Below, in pieces: positions 1 through 7,922 of a stretch of 8,500 nt of DNA (its first letter is position 1; each line of letters begins with the position of its first letter). The translations under genes and the position numbers were made by a program. Origin of the DNA: a bacterium (GTDB lineage Bacteria; Eremiobacterota; Eremiobacteria; Baltobacterales; Baltobacteraceae); assembly GCA_021782295.1 (NCBI GenBank), contig JAJXVC010000076.1, positions 1-8,500 of the forward strand, in the 5' to 3' direction. The notes under the pieces were generated by a model, which was not told where the DNA came from, searched no databases, and was given only the letters and a program-made list of their open reading frames with translations.

Positions 1-966
1 CGCCCGGCCGGCGAGCCGACCGTTGAAGATTTTCGCCTCGTCGAAGAGGCGGTGCCTACGCCGGGTGAAGGCGAGGTGCTGCTCCGCACGCAGTGGCTTT
101 CGCTCGACCCCTATATGCGCGGGCGCATGAGCGAGGCGCGTTCCTACGCTGCGCCGGTCGCGCTCGATAGCGTCATGGTCGGCGGAACCGTCGGCAAAGT
201 GGTCGCGTCAAAAGACCCGCGCTTCGCCGTCGGCGACCTCGCATTGGGATATGGCGGTTGGCAGCAGTGGAGCGTGGAATCGGCGGAATCGCTGCAGAAG
301 CTCGATTCGGCGATGGCGCGCCCCAGCTATGCTTTAGGAATCCTCGGCATGCCGGGGATGACGGCCTACTGCGCGCTCAACGACATCGGCGCTCCAAAGG
401 CCGGCGAGACGCTCGTGGTATCGGCAGCCGCAGGTGCCGTCGGTCAGGTCGCCGGGCAACTCGGCAAAATCGCCGGCTGCCGCGTCATCGGCGTCGCCGG
501 CGGGGAAGAAAAATGTCGTTATGTGGTCGAGGAGCTCGGTTTCGATGCTTGTATCGATCGCAAGACGGAATCGCTCGACGAAGCGCTCGCGAAGCACGCA
601 CCCGAAGGCATCGATATCTATTTCGATAACACGGCGGGCGCAATTCTCGAAGCGGTGATGAAGCGCTTGCGAATCGGTGCGCGCATTCCGCTCGTCGGGT
701 TGATCGAACAGTACAATGCCTTGAAAATGCCGCCGGGCCCGAACCTCGCTCCGCTCTTGATTGCGCGCGCAAAAATCGAAGGCTTCCTCGTCTCCGATCA
801 CACTGCGCATACGCGCGAGTTTCTCAAGACGGTTGGTGGATTATTGCAGAGCGGGAAACTTCGCTATCGCGAAGATATCGTCGAAGGGCTTGAAGCGGCG
901 CCGGCTGCCTTTATCGGCTTGTTGCGCGGCGCAAATCTCGGAAAGCTTTTGGTGCGAACAGCCTAA
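1..966 (+). CDS. NADP-dependent oxidoreductase, zinc-free MDR family (CurA/PTGR-like), 5' end outside the window
   Basis: The reading frame is open from base 1, so the GTG at 52 is internal and about 15 residues are missing upstream. 321 residues are visible; the family is usually about 335-345. The N-terminal part carries the family's LSLDPYMRGRM motif (nt ~106-129). The Rossmann nucleotide-binding loop AAGAVGQVAG lies at nt ~427-456, followed by GGEEK, where the lysine is the usual NADP 2'-phosphate contact. The segments IYFDNTAG and IPLVGLIEQYN also match the family. No structural-zinc cysteine cluster is seen. Known relatives (curcumin reductase CurA, prostaglandin/leukotriene reductases) use NADPH to reduce the C=C bond of enones in the cytosol. 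The actual substrate here cannot be read from sequence. The TAA stop shares a base with the ATG of the downstream kinase, so the two are probably co-translated. The family is certain; the substrate is unknown. Confidence 0.93.
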   Translation, partial: RPAGEPTVEDFRLVEEAVPTPGEGEVLLRTQWLSLDPYMRGRMSEARSYAAPVALDSVMVGGTVGKVVASKDPRFAVGDLALGYGGWQQWSVESAESLQKLDSAMARPSYALGILGMPGMTAYCALNDIGAPKAGETLVVSAAAGAVGQVAGQLGKIAGCRVIGVAGGEEKCRYVVEELGFDACIDRKTESLDEALAKHAPEGIDIYFDNTAGAILEAVMKRLRIGARIPLVGLIEQYNALKMPPGPNLAPLLIARAKIEGFLVSDHTAHTREFLKTVGGLLQSGKLRYREDIVEGLEAAPAAFIGLLRGANLGKLLVRTA

Positions 967-2237
967 TGAGCGAGGGCGAGGCGCTTTTCGACGCGCTGCT
1001 CGACATCACCGAGAGTATCCTCGGCGCCGAGCAGAGCCAAGATGCGCTCGAAGCGATCGCCAACGCGGTATCGCGCGTCTTTCGTTTTCGCTACGTCAGC
1101 ATCGTCGCTGCCGACTCGCCCGATAGCGATATGAAACGGCGCATCATGCTCGGTTGGAGCGACGAAAAAAAGCAGAGCCGGCTTGGTGAAGTCGTCTCAC
1201 GCTCCGCGACTCGCGAATTTCTTTCATCGGAGTTCGAAGTCTATCCGCACTGTTATTACTTTCCGGCGGAGCGTTTCGTCGAATGGAGACATGCGCTTTA
1301 TTCAGATGAAAGCAGCGGTAGTATCGGGCGCAGCGCTCCGAACGCGTGGCACGAACTCGATTCAATCGCACTGGTTTTGGCCGACGCCTCAGACACGATG
1401 CTCGGGTATATCTCCATCGATGCTCCGGAGGATGGGAAGGTTCCCGATAAAGCGACGCTGATGCGCATGCGCGTTTTTGCCGACCTCGTCGGGCTCGCGC
1501 TTGCAAACGTTCGCGCTCGCGTCGCCGAAGCCGCGCGGCGAGAGTTATTGGAGAGTCGGGCCCGATCGCAGAGCGAATTTTTAGGAATCGTCGCTCACGA
1601 ATTTCGTTCTCCGCTTGCCGCCATACGCGGCGCCGGGGTTCTCCTCGAAACAAATTTCGATCGCCTCTCCGAAAAGCGCCGACGAGAGTTGCTGCAAACG
1701 ATCGCTGCATCGACGACCCGCATGTCCACGCTTTTCGACGACTTCCTCCTCTTATCGCGCGTCGATGCCGGCTCGCTCGCCTTGCAAGAAGAGGTCGTCG
1801 ATGCGCAACTCATCGTCCGCGAGGCGCTCGGCCGAATGCGCAGTGAGTACCCGTCACGCTCGTTCTCGGTCGACTGTTCCGAATCGCTTCCAAACGTTCG
1901 TGGCGATGAAACGCGAATCGTTCAAGTGCTCTGCAACCTGCTTTCGAACGCGGTTCGCTACTCGCCGAAAGGAAGCAAGATCAGCATTACGTTGCAGGAA
2001 GTGCGGTCGTACGTCCGCTTTTCGGTGCAAAACAGCGGCCCCGGCATCCCCGAAACGGAGCGCGATCGACTTTTTACGCTCTTCGGACAGATCGGAAAGC
2101 ACCCCGACGGGACCGGCCTCGGACTCTACTTAAGTCGCCAGCTGGTCGAACTCATGGGAGGGCAAATCGACTTTGAAAGCACTCCCAACGACACGACGAC
2201 CTTCTGGTTTTCGCTTCCAATCGCAGTAAATGCATAA
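966..2237 (+). CDS. GAF-domain sensor histidine kinase (orphan, soluble)
   Basis: 423 aa. Residues ~10-185 form a GAF-like sensor domain, with the typical end [12 protein letters not shown] followed by a helix rich in [16 protein letters not shown] short linker helix leads to the HisKA dimerisation domain, with H-box [18 protein letters not shown] and phospho-acceptor His211 (nt 1596-1598). The HATPase_c domain follows, with the N box at LLSNAVRYS (Asn328), the G1 box NSGPGIP, the F region and the G2 box GTGLGLYLS. In G1 an Asn stands where Asp is commonest, which is a frequent, presumably active variant. No transmembrane segment or signal peptide is seen, so it should be cytosolic, sensing a ligand or redox state through GAF. 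It should autophosphorylate and pass phosphate to a response regulator, but none is encoded alongside. The ATG lies within the stop of the reductase gene (TAATG) and has no good Shine-Dalgarno, which points to translational coupling. The domain calls are firm; the signal is unknown. Confidence 0.93.
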   Translation: MSEGEALFDALLDITESILGAEQSQDALEAIANAVSRVFRFRYVSIVAADSPDSDMKRRIMLGWSDEKKQSRLGEVVSRSATREFLSSEFEVYPHCYYFPAERFVEWRHALYSDESSGSIGRSAPNAWHELDSIALVLADASDTMLGYISIDAPEDGKVPDKATLMRMRVFADLVGLALANVRARVAEAARRELLESRARSQSEFLGIVAHEFRSPLAAIRGAGVLLETNFDRLSEKRRRELLQTIAASTTRMSTLFDDFLLLSRVDAGSLALQEEVVDAQLIVREALGRMRSEYPSRSFSVDCSESLPNVRGDETRIVQVLCNLLSNAVRYSPKGSKISITLQEVRSYVRFSVQNSGPGIPETERDRLFTLFGQIGKHPDGTGLGLYLSRQLVELMGGQIDFESTPNDTTTFWFSLPIAVNA

Positions 2238-2241
2238 ATAG

Positions 2242-2275
2242 GCGGCAAATACGGTAGGTTCGGGGTATTTGTCGT
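2242..2275 (+). promoter_or_regulatory. Imperfect inverted repeat/hairpin between the kinase gene and bipA
   Basis: The left arm GCGGCAAATAC (2242-2252) pairs with GTATTTGTCGT (2265-2275): 11 base pairs, two of them G-U, around a 12-base loop. It starts five bases after the kinase stop and ends 18 bases before the bipA GTG. There is no T-run after it, so it is not a classic intrinsic terminator. It could be an RNA hairpin protecting or ending the upstream message, a leader structure of bipA, or a protein-binding dyad. The pairing is seen directly; the role is inference. Confidence 0.45.
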
Positions 2276-2293
2276 GCCGAACAGTAGAGTATC

Positions 2294-4120
2294 GTGAAAA
2301 CTCGTGCCGATATCCGCAACGTCGCCATTATTGCCCACGTCGACCATGGGAAGACGACCCTCGTTGATGCCATGCTCCGCCAGAGCGGAATTTTCCGTGA
2401 AGGGCAGCAGGTCGAGACGCGCGTCATGGATTCCAACCCGCTCGAACGCGAGCGCGGAATCACCATTTTGGCGAAAAACACCGCCGTTCGTCACGGGGAT
2501 TACAAATTCAATATCGTCGATACGCCGGGGCACGCCGATTTCGGCGGCGAGGTGGAACGCGTATTGCAGATGGTTCAGGGCGTGTTGTTGCTGGTCGATG
2601 CCGCCGAAGGCGTTATGCCGCAGACGCGTTTTGTGTTGCGTAAAGCGCTCGAACTCGATCTGCGCGTCATCGTTGCCGTCAATAAAATCGACCGAAAGGA
2701 TGCGCGCGCTCCCGAAGTCGTCAACGAAGTATTCGATCTCTTTATCGATCTCGGAGCGAACGACGAGCAAGCCGATTTTCCCGTCGTCTTTACCAACGGG
2801 AAATTGGGAATCGCGAAGCGCTCTTTAGATGCGGAATCCGACAACCTCGAGCCGCTTTTCGATATGCTCGCGCGCCATATTCCCGAAGCCCCGGCCGAAG
2901 AAGGCCCGTTGCAACTCTTGATTTCGGCGATCGACCATAACAAATACGTCGGGCGCATCGGGATCGGGCGCATCTTCCGCGGAGTATCTCGTCTGAATGC
3001 GCCGATCGTTCGCGTCTCGCACGACGGGACGGTGACCGGCGGCCTTCGTCTGACGAAGATGCTGACGTTTGCCGGCCTCGAGCGCGTCGAGGTCGATGAA
3101 GCATCCGCCGGGGATATTGTTTGCGTATCCGGCATCGATAACCTCAACATCGGCGATACGATCGCCGATGCTTCGGCGCCGGAAGCGATTCCCGCTGTCG
3201 CCGTCGACGAACCGACCGTCTCGATGTTCTTCTCGGTGAACAACTCACCGTTCGCCGGCAAAGAAGGCAAATTCGTCACCTCACGGCAGATTCGCGAGCG
3301 ACTCATGCGCGAGTTGGAATCGAACGTTGCACTGCGCGTCGCCGATACCGAATCGGCCGATACGTTCGAAGTGCGCGGACGCGGCGAGTTGCATCTCTCG
3401 ATTCTCATCGAAACGATGCGTCGCGAGGGCTACGAAATGGCGGTCTCCAAGCCGCAAGTTATTCTCACCGAGCGCGATGGGAAGAAGTTTGAACCGGTCG
3501 AGTACGTCGTTGTGGACGTCGCCGAAGAGTACGCCGGAGCGGTCATCGAAGCGCTCGGCAAACGTAAAGCCGTCATGTCGAACATGATCAACATCGGCGA
3601 TTCGCGCCGCCTCGAATACACGATGCCGACGCGCGCGATCTTCGGGCTTCGTGGGGAACTCCTGACGCTGACGCGCGGGACGGCCGTCATGTCGCACACC
3701 TATTACGATCACGAGCCATGGCAAGGCGAATTGCCGGGGCGTAGCGTCGGTGCGTTGGTCGCCAGCGATACCGGGCGAGCGACGGCGTATGCGCTTGGTG
3801 GCGTCGAGCAGCGCGGACGCTTCTTCGTCGGGCCGGGAATCGATATTTACGAAGGCATGGTCGTCGGCCGTGCCAACGACGATAAGGATATCGCGCTCAA
3901 TGTCGTTCGTGAGAAGAAGCTAACGAATATGCGAGCCTCCGGCTCCGACGATAACGTCAAACTTGCGCCGCCCGACGAACTTTCGTTGGAGCGCGCGATC
4001 GAGTTCATCGATGACGACGAACTCGTCGAAGTGACGCCGAAGTCGATTCGCCTGCGGAAACGCATTCTCGACGAGGGAGAGCGCCTCAAGGCTCGGCGCC
4101 GGGAGCGCACGACGGCTTGA
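2294..4120 (+). CDS. typA: Ribosome-associated translational GTPase BipA/TypA
   Basis: 608 aa, the normal length for BipA/TypA. The GTG start at 2294 gives the family's N-terminus, [20 protein letters not shown]. GTPase motifs are G1 AHVDHGKTT (14-22), switch I with RERGIT (Thr57), G3 DTPGH (76-80) and G4 NKID (130-133). The usual G5 Ser-Ala is replaced by TNGK (167-170). Domain II and the EF-G-like domain III follow, the latter with [21 protein letters not shown]. The BipA-specific C-terminal domain contains GKRKAVM, the KKLTNMRAS motif and the ending [20 protein letters not shown]. BipA binds the 70S ribosome and helps large-subunit assembly and growth under cold and other stress. The Shine-Dalgarno is weak. 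The TGA stop lies just upstream of mscL, and a second in-frame TGA (4130-4132) overlaps the mscL ATG. The neighbouring kinase is not known to be functionally linked. Confidence 0.97.
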   Translation: MKTRADIRNVAIIAHVDHGKTTLVDAMLRQSGIFREGQQVETRVMDSNPLERERGITILAKNTAVRHGDYKFNIVDTPGHADFGGEVERVLQMVQGVLLLVDAAEGVMPQTRFVLRKALELDLRVIVAVNKIDRKDARAPEVVNEVFDLFIDLGANDEQADFPVVFTNGKLGIAKRSLDAESDNLEPLFDMLARHIPEAPAEEGPLQLLISAIDHNKYVGRIGIGRIFRGVSRLNAPIVRVSHDGTVTGGLRLTKMLTFAGLERVEVDEASAGDIVCVSGIDNLNIGDTIADASAPEAIPAVAVDEPTVSMFFSVNNSPFAGKEGKFVTSRQIRERLMRELESNVALRVADTESADTFEVRGRGELHLSILIETMRREGYEMAVSKPQVILTERDGKKFEPVEYVVVDVAEEYAGAVIEALGKRKAVMSNMINIGDSRRLEYTMPTRAIFGLRGELLTLTRGTAVMSHTYYDHEPWQGELPGRSVGALVASDTGRATAYALGGVEQRGRFFVGPGIDIYEGMVVGRANDDKDIALNVVREKKLTNMRASGSDDNVKLAPPDELSLERAIEFIDDDELVEVTPKSIRLRKRILDEGERLKARRRERTTA

Positions 4121-4122
4121 GG
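4119..4122 (+). promoter_or_regulatory. Ribosome binding site of mscL
   Basis: GAGG overlaps the bipA TGA stop and sits six bases before the ATG at 4129. It decides the mscL start in favour of that ATG over the in-frame TTG at 4117, and it would let ribosomes finishing bipA re-initiate. Confidence 0.6.
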
Positions 4123-4128
4123 CAACTC

Positions 4129-4533
4129 ATGAAGGGTTTCGCCCAATTTCTCGTGCGCGGGAAAGTGGTCGATCTTGCCGTCGCCTTCGTCATCGGCGGG
4201 GCGGCGGGGAGCTTCATCAACTCGTTCGTGACCAATCTCTTCTCGCCGCTCCTCGCTGCGATCATCGGCCAGCATGAATTTTCGCGCGTACATGTCGTCC
4301 TGAATCATTCAACGATCTCGTACGGCAAGTTTATCGATTCGACGATCTCGTTTTTGCTGGTCGCCGGCGCGGTCTATTTCTTCGTGATCGTTCCCTCGAA
4401 TCGGCTCGCCGTCAACGGCGTACTTTCGGGGCTCTCGAACCCCACGCTGAAGAAATGCCCCGAATGTTCGGCCGAGATTCCCAAAAGCGCTCGCCGCTGT
4501 ATGTATTGCACGCAGCCCGTCGAGGAGAGCTAA
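4129..4533 (+). CDS. mscL: Large-conductance mechanosensitive channel MscL with C-terminal zinc ribbon
   Basis: 134 aa from the ATG at 4129; an in-frame TTG at 4117 would add four residues but has no Shine-Dalgarno. The N-terminus, [20 protein letters not shown], is the MscL signature: a short amphipathic helix, then pore helix TM1 (~13-45) with the small-residue stretch VIGGAAGSF. An extracytoplasmic loop with [11 protein letters not shown] leads into TM2 (~69-90). MscL forms a pentamer in the inner membrane and opens as an emergency valve on hypo-osmotic shock. After TM2 the usual charged C-terminal helix gives way to a linker and a four-cysteine motif, CPEC (110-113) and CMYC (124-127), C-x2-C-x10-C-x2-C, a likely zinc ribbon on the cytoplasmic side. 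Similar tails occur, from memory, in MscL of some Actinomycetota and Chloroflexota. The gene follows bipA by 8 bases, and its TAA overlaps the stop of convergent clpB. The channel identity is firm; zinc binding is inferred. Confidence 0.94.
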   Translation: MKGFAQFLVRGKVVDLAVAFVIGGAAGSFINSFVTNLFSPLLAAIIGQHEFSRVHVVLNHSTISYGKFIDSTISFLLVAGAVYFFVIVPSNRLAVNGVLSGLSNPTLKKCPECSAEIPKSARRCMYCTQPVEES

Positions 4534-7154
4534 ACGACTGCGGCCGTGCGCTCCACTTCGAAGATGAGTTGCTCGGCCGGAGCGTCGTAGCCTACGCGGA
4601 CGCGGTTGCCGTCGTGAATCTCGCCGGCAAGAATCTTCCGGCTCAACGGCGTCTCGAGTTCGCGCTGAATCGTTCGCTTCAGCGGGCGAGCACCGTAGGC
4701 CGGTTCGTACCCGACGCTGACGATGTGTTGCGTTGCCGCATCGTCGAGCAAAATCTCGATATGGCGCTGCTCGAGCCGTTCGCGGAGACGCGCGAGTTGA
4801 ATCTCGACGATCTCGGCGAGTTGCGAGCGATCGAGCGCGTGAAAGACGACGATTTCGTCGACGCGGTTGAGAAATTCCGGGCGAAAATGCGCGCGCAATT
4901 CTTCGAGAACCGTCTCGCGCATGGCGGTGTGGCCGGCGTCGTTGCCGCTCCCTTGGTAATCGAGAATCCGATGGCTGCCGATATTCGAGGTCATCACTAA
5001 AATCGTGTTCTTAAAATCGATGGTGCGCCCTTGACCGTCGGTGAGGCGGCCTTCATCGAGAATTTGTAAGAAGACGTTGAAGACGTCCGGATGCGCTTTC
5101 TCGATTTCATCGAAGAGCACGACGCAGTAGGGGCGACGGCGCACTGCCTCCGTTAATTGCCCACCTTCATCGTAGCCGATATATCCAGGCGGCGCTCCAA
5201 TGAGTCGCGCGACCGTGTGTTTTTCCTGATACTCCGACATGTCGACCCGCACCATTGCGCGTTCGTCGTCGAAGAGATACTCGGCGAGCGCGCGCGCAAG
5301 TTCGGTTTTGCCGACGCCGGTTGGGCCGAGGAAGATGAACGAGCCGATCGGACGATTGGGGTCGCCGAGACCGCTGCGCGAACGAAGCACCGCCTCGGCG
5401 ACGCTATCGACCGCTTCGTCTTGCCCGACGACGCGGCGATGGAGCTCCTCGTCGAGATGGAGCAATTTTTGTTTCTCGCCTTCGAGAAGTTTGCTGACCG
5501 GAATCTTTGTCCAGCGAGCGATCACCTCGGCGATATCCTCTTCGTCAACCTCTTCTTTCGCCAAGCGCCCACCCTCGGCGGAATCGAGACGTGCCTCCTC
5601 TTCGGCGAGGCTCCGCTCCAGCGTAGCGAGTTCACCGTAGCGCAATTCGGCAGCGCGATTGAGATCGTACTGCCGCTCGGCGCGCTCGATCTCCACTTTC
5701 GCAACTTCGATTCGTTCGCGTAGTTCGCGTAGCGCATGTGCGCCGCTCTTTTCGATATCCCACTGCGAACGAAGGCGCGCGCGCTGCTCGTGCAGCGTGG
5801 TGAGTTCACGCTCCAACGCATCAAGCCGTTCTTTACTTCCGGTATCGCTCTCGCGTCTGAGTGCTTCTCGTTCGATTTCGAGTTGCATCGTCCGGCGCGA
5901 AACTTCATCGAGCTCTTGCGGCATCGAATCGATCTCGGTGCGGATCTTTGCCGCCGCTTCATCGACGAGATCGATCGCTTTATCGGGAAGGAATCGATCG
6001 CTGATATAGCGGTCGCTCAGCGTGGCGGCGGCAACGAGCGCGCTATCTTTGATGCGTACGCCGTGATGCGCTTCATATTTCTCTTTGAGCCCGCGGAGAA
6101 TCGAGATCGTATCCTCGACGGTCGGCTGATCGACGACGACGGGTTGGAAGCGGCGCTCGAAGGCGGCATCCTTTTCGATATACTGCCGGTATTCATCGAG
6201 CGTCGTCGCGCCGATGAGATGCAACTCGCCGCGCGCAAGCATCGGCTTGAGTAGGTTGCCGGCGTCCATCGACCCTTCGGTCTTTCCTGCGCCGACGACG
6301 GTGTGCAACTCGTCGATGAAGAGGACGATGCGCCCTTCGGATTTCGCGACGTCTTTTAACACCGCTTTGAGGCGTTCTTCGAATTCGCCGCGATATTTCG
6401 CGCCGGCGATGAGCGCCCCCATATCGAGCGAGACAAGCCGACGCTCTTTCAAGCTTTCAGGAACATCTCCGCGCACGATGCGTTGCGCAAGCCCTTCGAC
6501 GATGGCGGTCTTTCCGACTCCGGGCTCGCCGACGAGAACGGGATTGTTTTTCGTCCGTCGTGAGAGCACTTGCACGACGCGCCGAATCTCTTCATCGCGA
6601 CCGATGACGGGATCGAGTTTTCCGCGTTCGGCATCGAGCGTGAGGTCGCGCCCGTACCGCTCGAGCGATTTATAGGTTCCTTCGGGGTCTTTGCTGGTGA
6701 CGCGTTGATTGCCGCGCAACGCGCGTAACGCGCGCAGAATCGCGTCTTCGCTCACGCGTGCATCGCGGAAGATCGTGCCGACCGCGCCGCCGCCCTGAGC
6801 CATCGCCAGGAGCACGTGTTCGACCGAGACATAATCGTCGCCGAGTTTTTTCGCCTGCGCTTCGGCGCCGTCCATGACGCGCGAGAGCTCCGGCGAGAGC
6901 GATACCTGGGCGCTCTCCGCGTTCGGCCCGCTCAAGCGCGGCAGTCGGCCGATCGCCGTTTCGCTCGCTCGTGCAATCGCCGCCGGATCGCCCCCCGCCT
7001 TCGTAAGAATATCGGCGGCGATACCGCGCTCTTGTTCGATGAGGGCGGCGAGAAGATGTTCGGGCGTCGTCTGGGTGTTGCGCTCGGCGAGCGCGCGGCT
7101 ATATGCCGCATTCAAAGCATCGGAGACGCGTTCGGTCAGGCGGTCAACGTTCAT
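4530..7154 (-). CDS. clpB: ATP-dependent protein disaggregase ClpB
   Basis: 874 aa, close to the family's usual 850-870. In order: Clp N-domain repeats (~1-150); NBD1 with Walker A GEPGVGKT (209-216), pore loop KYRGEFEER (Tyr254), Walker B VLFIDE (277-282) and the arginine pair ERRF (334-335); a complete coiled-coil middle domain (~405-530); NBD2 with Walker A GPTGVGKT (610-617), pore loop GYIGYDEGG (Tyr658), Walker B VVLFDE (678-683) and sensor-2 GAR (821-823). The long middle domain sets it apart from ClpA and ClpC, so it should work with DnaK/DnaJ to pull proteins out of aggregates in the cytosol rather than feed ClpP. All catalytic residues are present. The ATG is preceded by AGGA. The gene is last in a - strand row after selB and the SIMPL gene. 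I found no CIRCE, HAIR or sigma-32-like element in the 61 bases ahead of it, so heat control is not evident. Confidence 0.98.
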   Translation of the reverse strand: MNVDRLTERVSDALNAAYSRALAERNTQTTPEHLLAALIEQERGIAADILTKAGGDPAAIARASETAIGRLPRLSGPNAESAQVSLSPELSRVMDGAEAQAKKLGDDYVSVEHVLLAMAQGGGAVGTIFRDARVSEDAILRALRALRGNQRVTSKDPEGTYKSLERYGRDLTLDAERGKLDPVIGRDEEIRRVVQVLSRRTKNNPVLVGEPGVGKTAIVEGLAQRIVRGDVPESLKERRLVSLDMGALIAGAKYRGEFEERLKAVLKDVAKSEGRIVLFIDELHTVVGAGKTEGSMDAGNLLKPMLARGELHLIGATTLDEYRQYIEKDAAFERRFQPVVVDQPTVEDTISILRGLKEKYEAHHGVRIKDSALVAAATLSDRYISDRFLPDKAIDLVDEAAAKIRTEIDSMPQELDEVSRRTMQLEIEREALRRESDTGSKERLDALERELTTLHEQRARLRSQWDIEKSGAHALRELRERIEVAKVEIERAERQYDLNRAAELRYGELATLERSLAEEEARLDSAEGGRLAKEEVDEEDIAEVIARWTKIPVSKLLEGEKQKLLHLDEELHRRVVGQDEAVDSVAEAVLRSRSGLGDPNRPIGSFIFLGPTGVGKTELARALAEYLFDDERAMVRVDMSEYQEKHTVARLIGAPPGYIGYDEGGQLTEAVRRRPYCVVLFDEIEKAHPDVFNVFLQILDEGRLTDGQGRTIDFKNTILVMTSNIGSHRILDYQGSGNDAGHTAMRETVLEELRAHFRPEFLNRVDEIVVFHALDRSQLAEIVEIQLARLRERLEQRHIEILLDDAATQHIVSVGYEPAYGARPLKRTIQRELETPLSRKILAGEIHDGNRVRVGYDAPAEQLIFEVERTAAVV

Positions 7155-7158
7155 ACAA

Positions 7159-7162
7159 TCCT
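7159..7162 (-). promoter_or_regulatory. Ribosome binding site of clpB
   Basis: AGGA (read on the - strand) lies four bases before the clpB ATG. It is a short but well-placed Shine-Dalgarno and supports the start at 7154, which also gives the expected ClpB N-terminus. Confidence 0.5.
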
Positions 7163-7168
7163 ATAATA
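7163..7168 (-). promoter_or_regulatory. Possible -10 element ahead of clpB
   Basis: TATTAT on the - strand is the only AT-rich hexamer in the 61-base gap (7155-7215) between the SIMPL gene and clpB. Seventeen bases upstream is GGAACC (7186-7191), which does not resemble the TTGACA box. The hexamer touches the AGGA ribosome site, so a transcript started from it would begin at about the ATG and lack that site. It is a weak candidate only. The other strand reads TATAAT here (7162-7167), but no + strand gene follows. Confidence 0.2.
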
Positions 7169-7215
7169 CCGCCGCCGAAGCGAACGGTTCCAGGTTGAAT
7201 GTTCCCGGGTTCTTC

Positions 7216-7908
7216 CTATCGGATCGCAAAGGTGAAGAGTGCCGCGGCTTTCACTTCCAACGGCTGCGGCAAAATCGCCGATGGCATTGAGGCAAACGGA
7301 AAGCTCGGCAACTTGAAGCTCTCGCCGCCGATGAAATCGTCGAGGAGAATCGGTCTGACCGAGAGGAGCGCGCCGAGGTGGACGCCGCCGGCGCGGGCGA
7401 TCGCTGCGGCGCGGATCTGCGCGATCCGTTCGGCCGCGACGAGGGCCTGCGTGCGGGCCGCATCGGGATCGGCGGCCTCGAAGAGCGTCACGCCTTTGGC
7501 ATCCCATCCAGACTTGGTGAGCGCCGCGCTGACGATGACGACGCGATCGGGTGGGACGCGAAGAATCGCGTAGGTGGCGTAGGCGGGATGTCCGTTTTTG
7601 CCGAGCGATTCGAGCGGCACCATGCTCGCGATCGCCGAGGATTTTAGCCCGAGCGAGGGCAGCATGGCGCGCAGCGATGCGGTCGCCTCGGCGCCGAGTG
7701 CGGCGTTCGCGCTCTTGCCGAGCCGGCTCACGAGTACGCGTTCGACGGGGAGATCGACGACGAGATCGGTGGGGGTGATCTGCGCCGTCGCGGCAACCGT
7801 AATCGTGTGCGGCGTACCCGCGGAAGCGAAGGTCCCGGCAGCGCTCGCCGGAGCTCCGGATGCGACGGCGAGGAGAAGGGCGAGTGAAAGCAGCCGTTCT
7901 TTTCTCAT
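7216..7908 (-). CDS. Secreted SIMPL-domain (DUF541) protein
   Basis: 230 aa. The N-terminus is a Sec signal peptide: basic MRKER, hydrophobic LLSLALLLAVA, and a likely cleavage at PASA/AG (after ~23-24). The mature part has the SIMPL/BP26 layout. An opening strand, HTITVAATAQITPTDLVVDL, is followed by a helix with spaced alanines that leads to LKSSAI, then a central strand AYATYAILRV. A helix rich in Ala and Arg (DPDAARTQALVAAERIAQIR) and the ending AGGVHLGALLSVRP match the family's closing ARAEALA..AGVKLGKVLSI pattern. SIMPL proteins are periplasmic or surface proteins that form oligomers; their biochemical role is poorly defined, with links to oxidative stress and envelope integrity in some species. 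The gene begins 14 bases after the selB stop, which suggests one transcript, with a weak Shine-Dalgarno. A functional tie to selB is not implied by anything visible. The family call is by pattern memory. Confidence 0.8.
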   Translation of the reverse strand: MRKERLLSLALLLAVASGAPASAAGTFASAGTPHTITVAATAQITPTDLVVDLPVERVLVSRLGKSANAALGAEATASLRAMLPSLGLKSSAIASMVPLESLGKNGHPAYATYAILRVPPDRVVIVSAALTKSGWDAKGVTLFEAADPDAARTQALVAAERIAQIRAAAIARAGGVHLGALLSVRPILLDDFIGGESFKLPSFPFASMPSAILPQPLEVKAAALFTFAIR

Positions 7909-7922
7909 GCTCGCGCCGTGCG

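Noticed and set aside
2126..2770. A 214-codon - strand frame across the kinase/bipA junction.
   Set aside because: It is antisense to the conserved GTPase motifs of bipA; antisense frames of translation GTPases often stay open. It has no ribosome site or domain.
2575..3408. A 277-codon - strand frame within bipA.
   Set aside because: It is fully antisense to a clear BipA, Ser/Arg-rich and without a recognisable motif.
4118..4120. The TGA of bipA as a selenocysteine codon, since the genome has selB.
   Set aside because: The BipA protein is complete at this point, the next in-frame stop is only four codons on, and no selenoprotein-like motif surrounds it.
4530..4600. A possible terminator between mscL and clpB.
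   Set aside because: Only short, mismatched complementary stretches are present and there is no T-run in either direction.
5157..6254. Two + strand frames of 188 and 172 codons opposite clpB.
   Set aside because: They are the antisense of the ClpB coiled coil and NBD1, with no independent support. No nested gene is needed to explain the sequence.
6706..6736. A short GC-rich repeat with CGCGCAAC/CGCGTAAC words inside clpB.
   Set aside because: It simply encodes the Ala-Leu-Arg repeats ([10 protein letters not shown]) in the linker after the ClpB N-domain.
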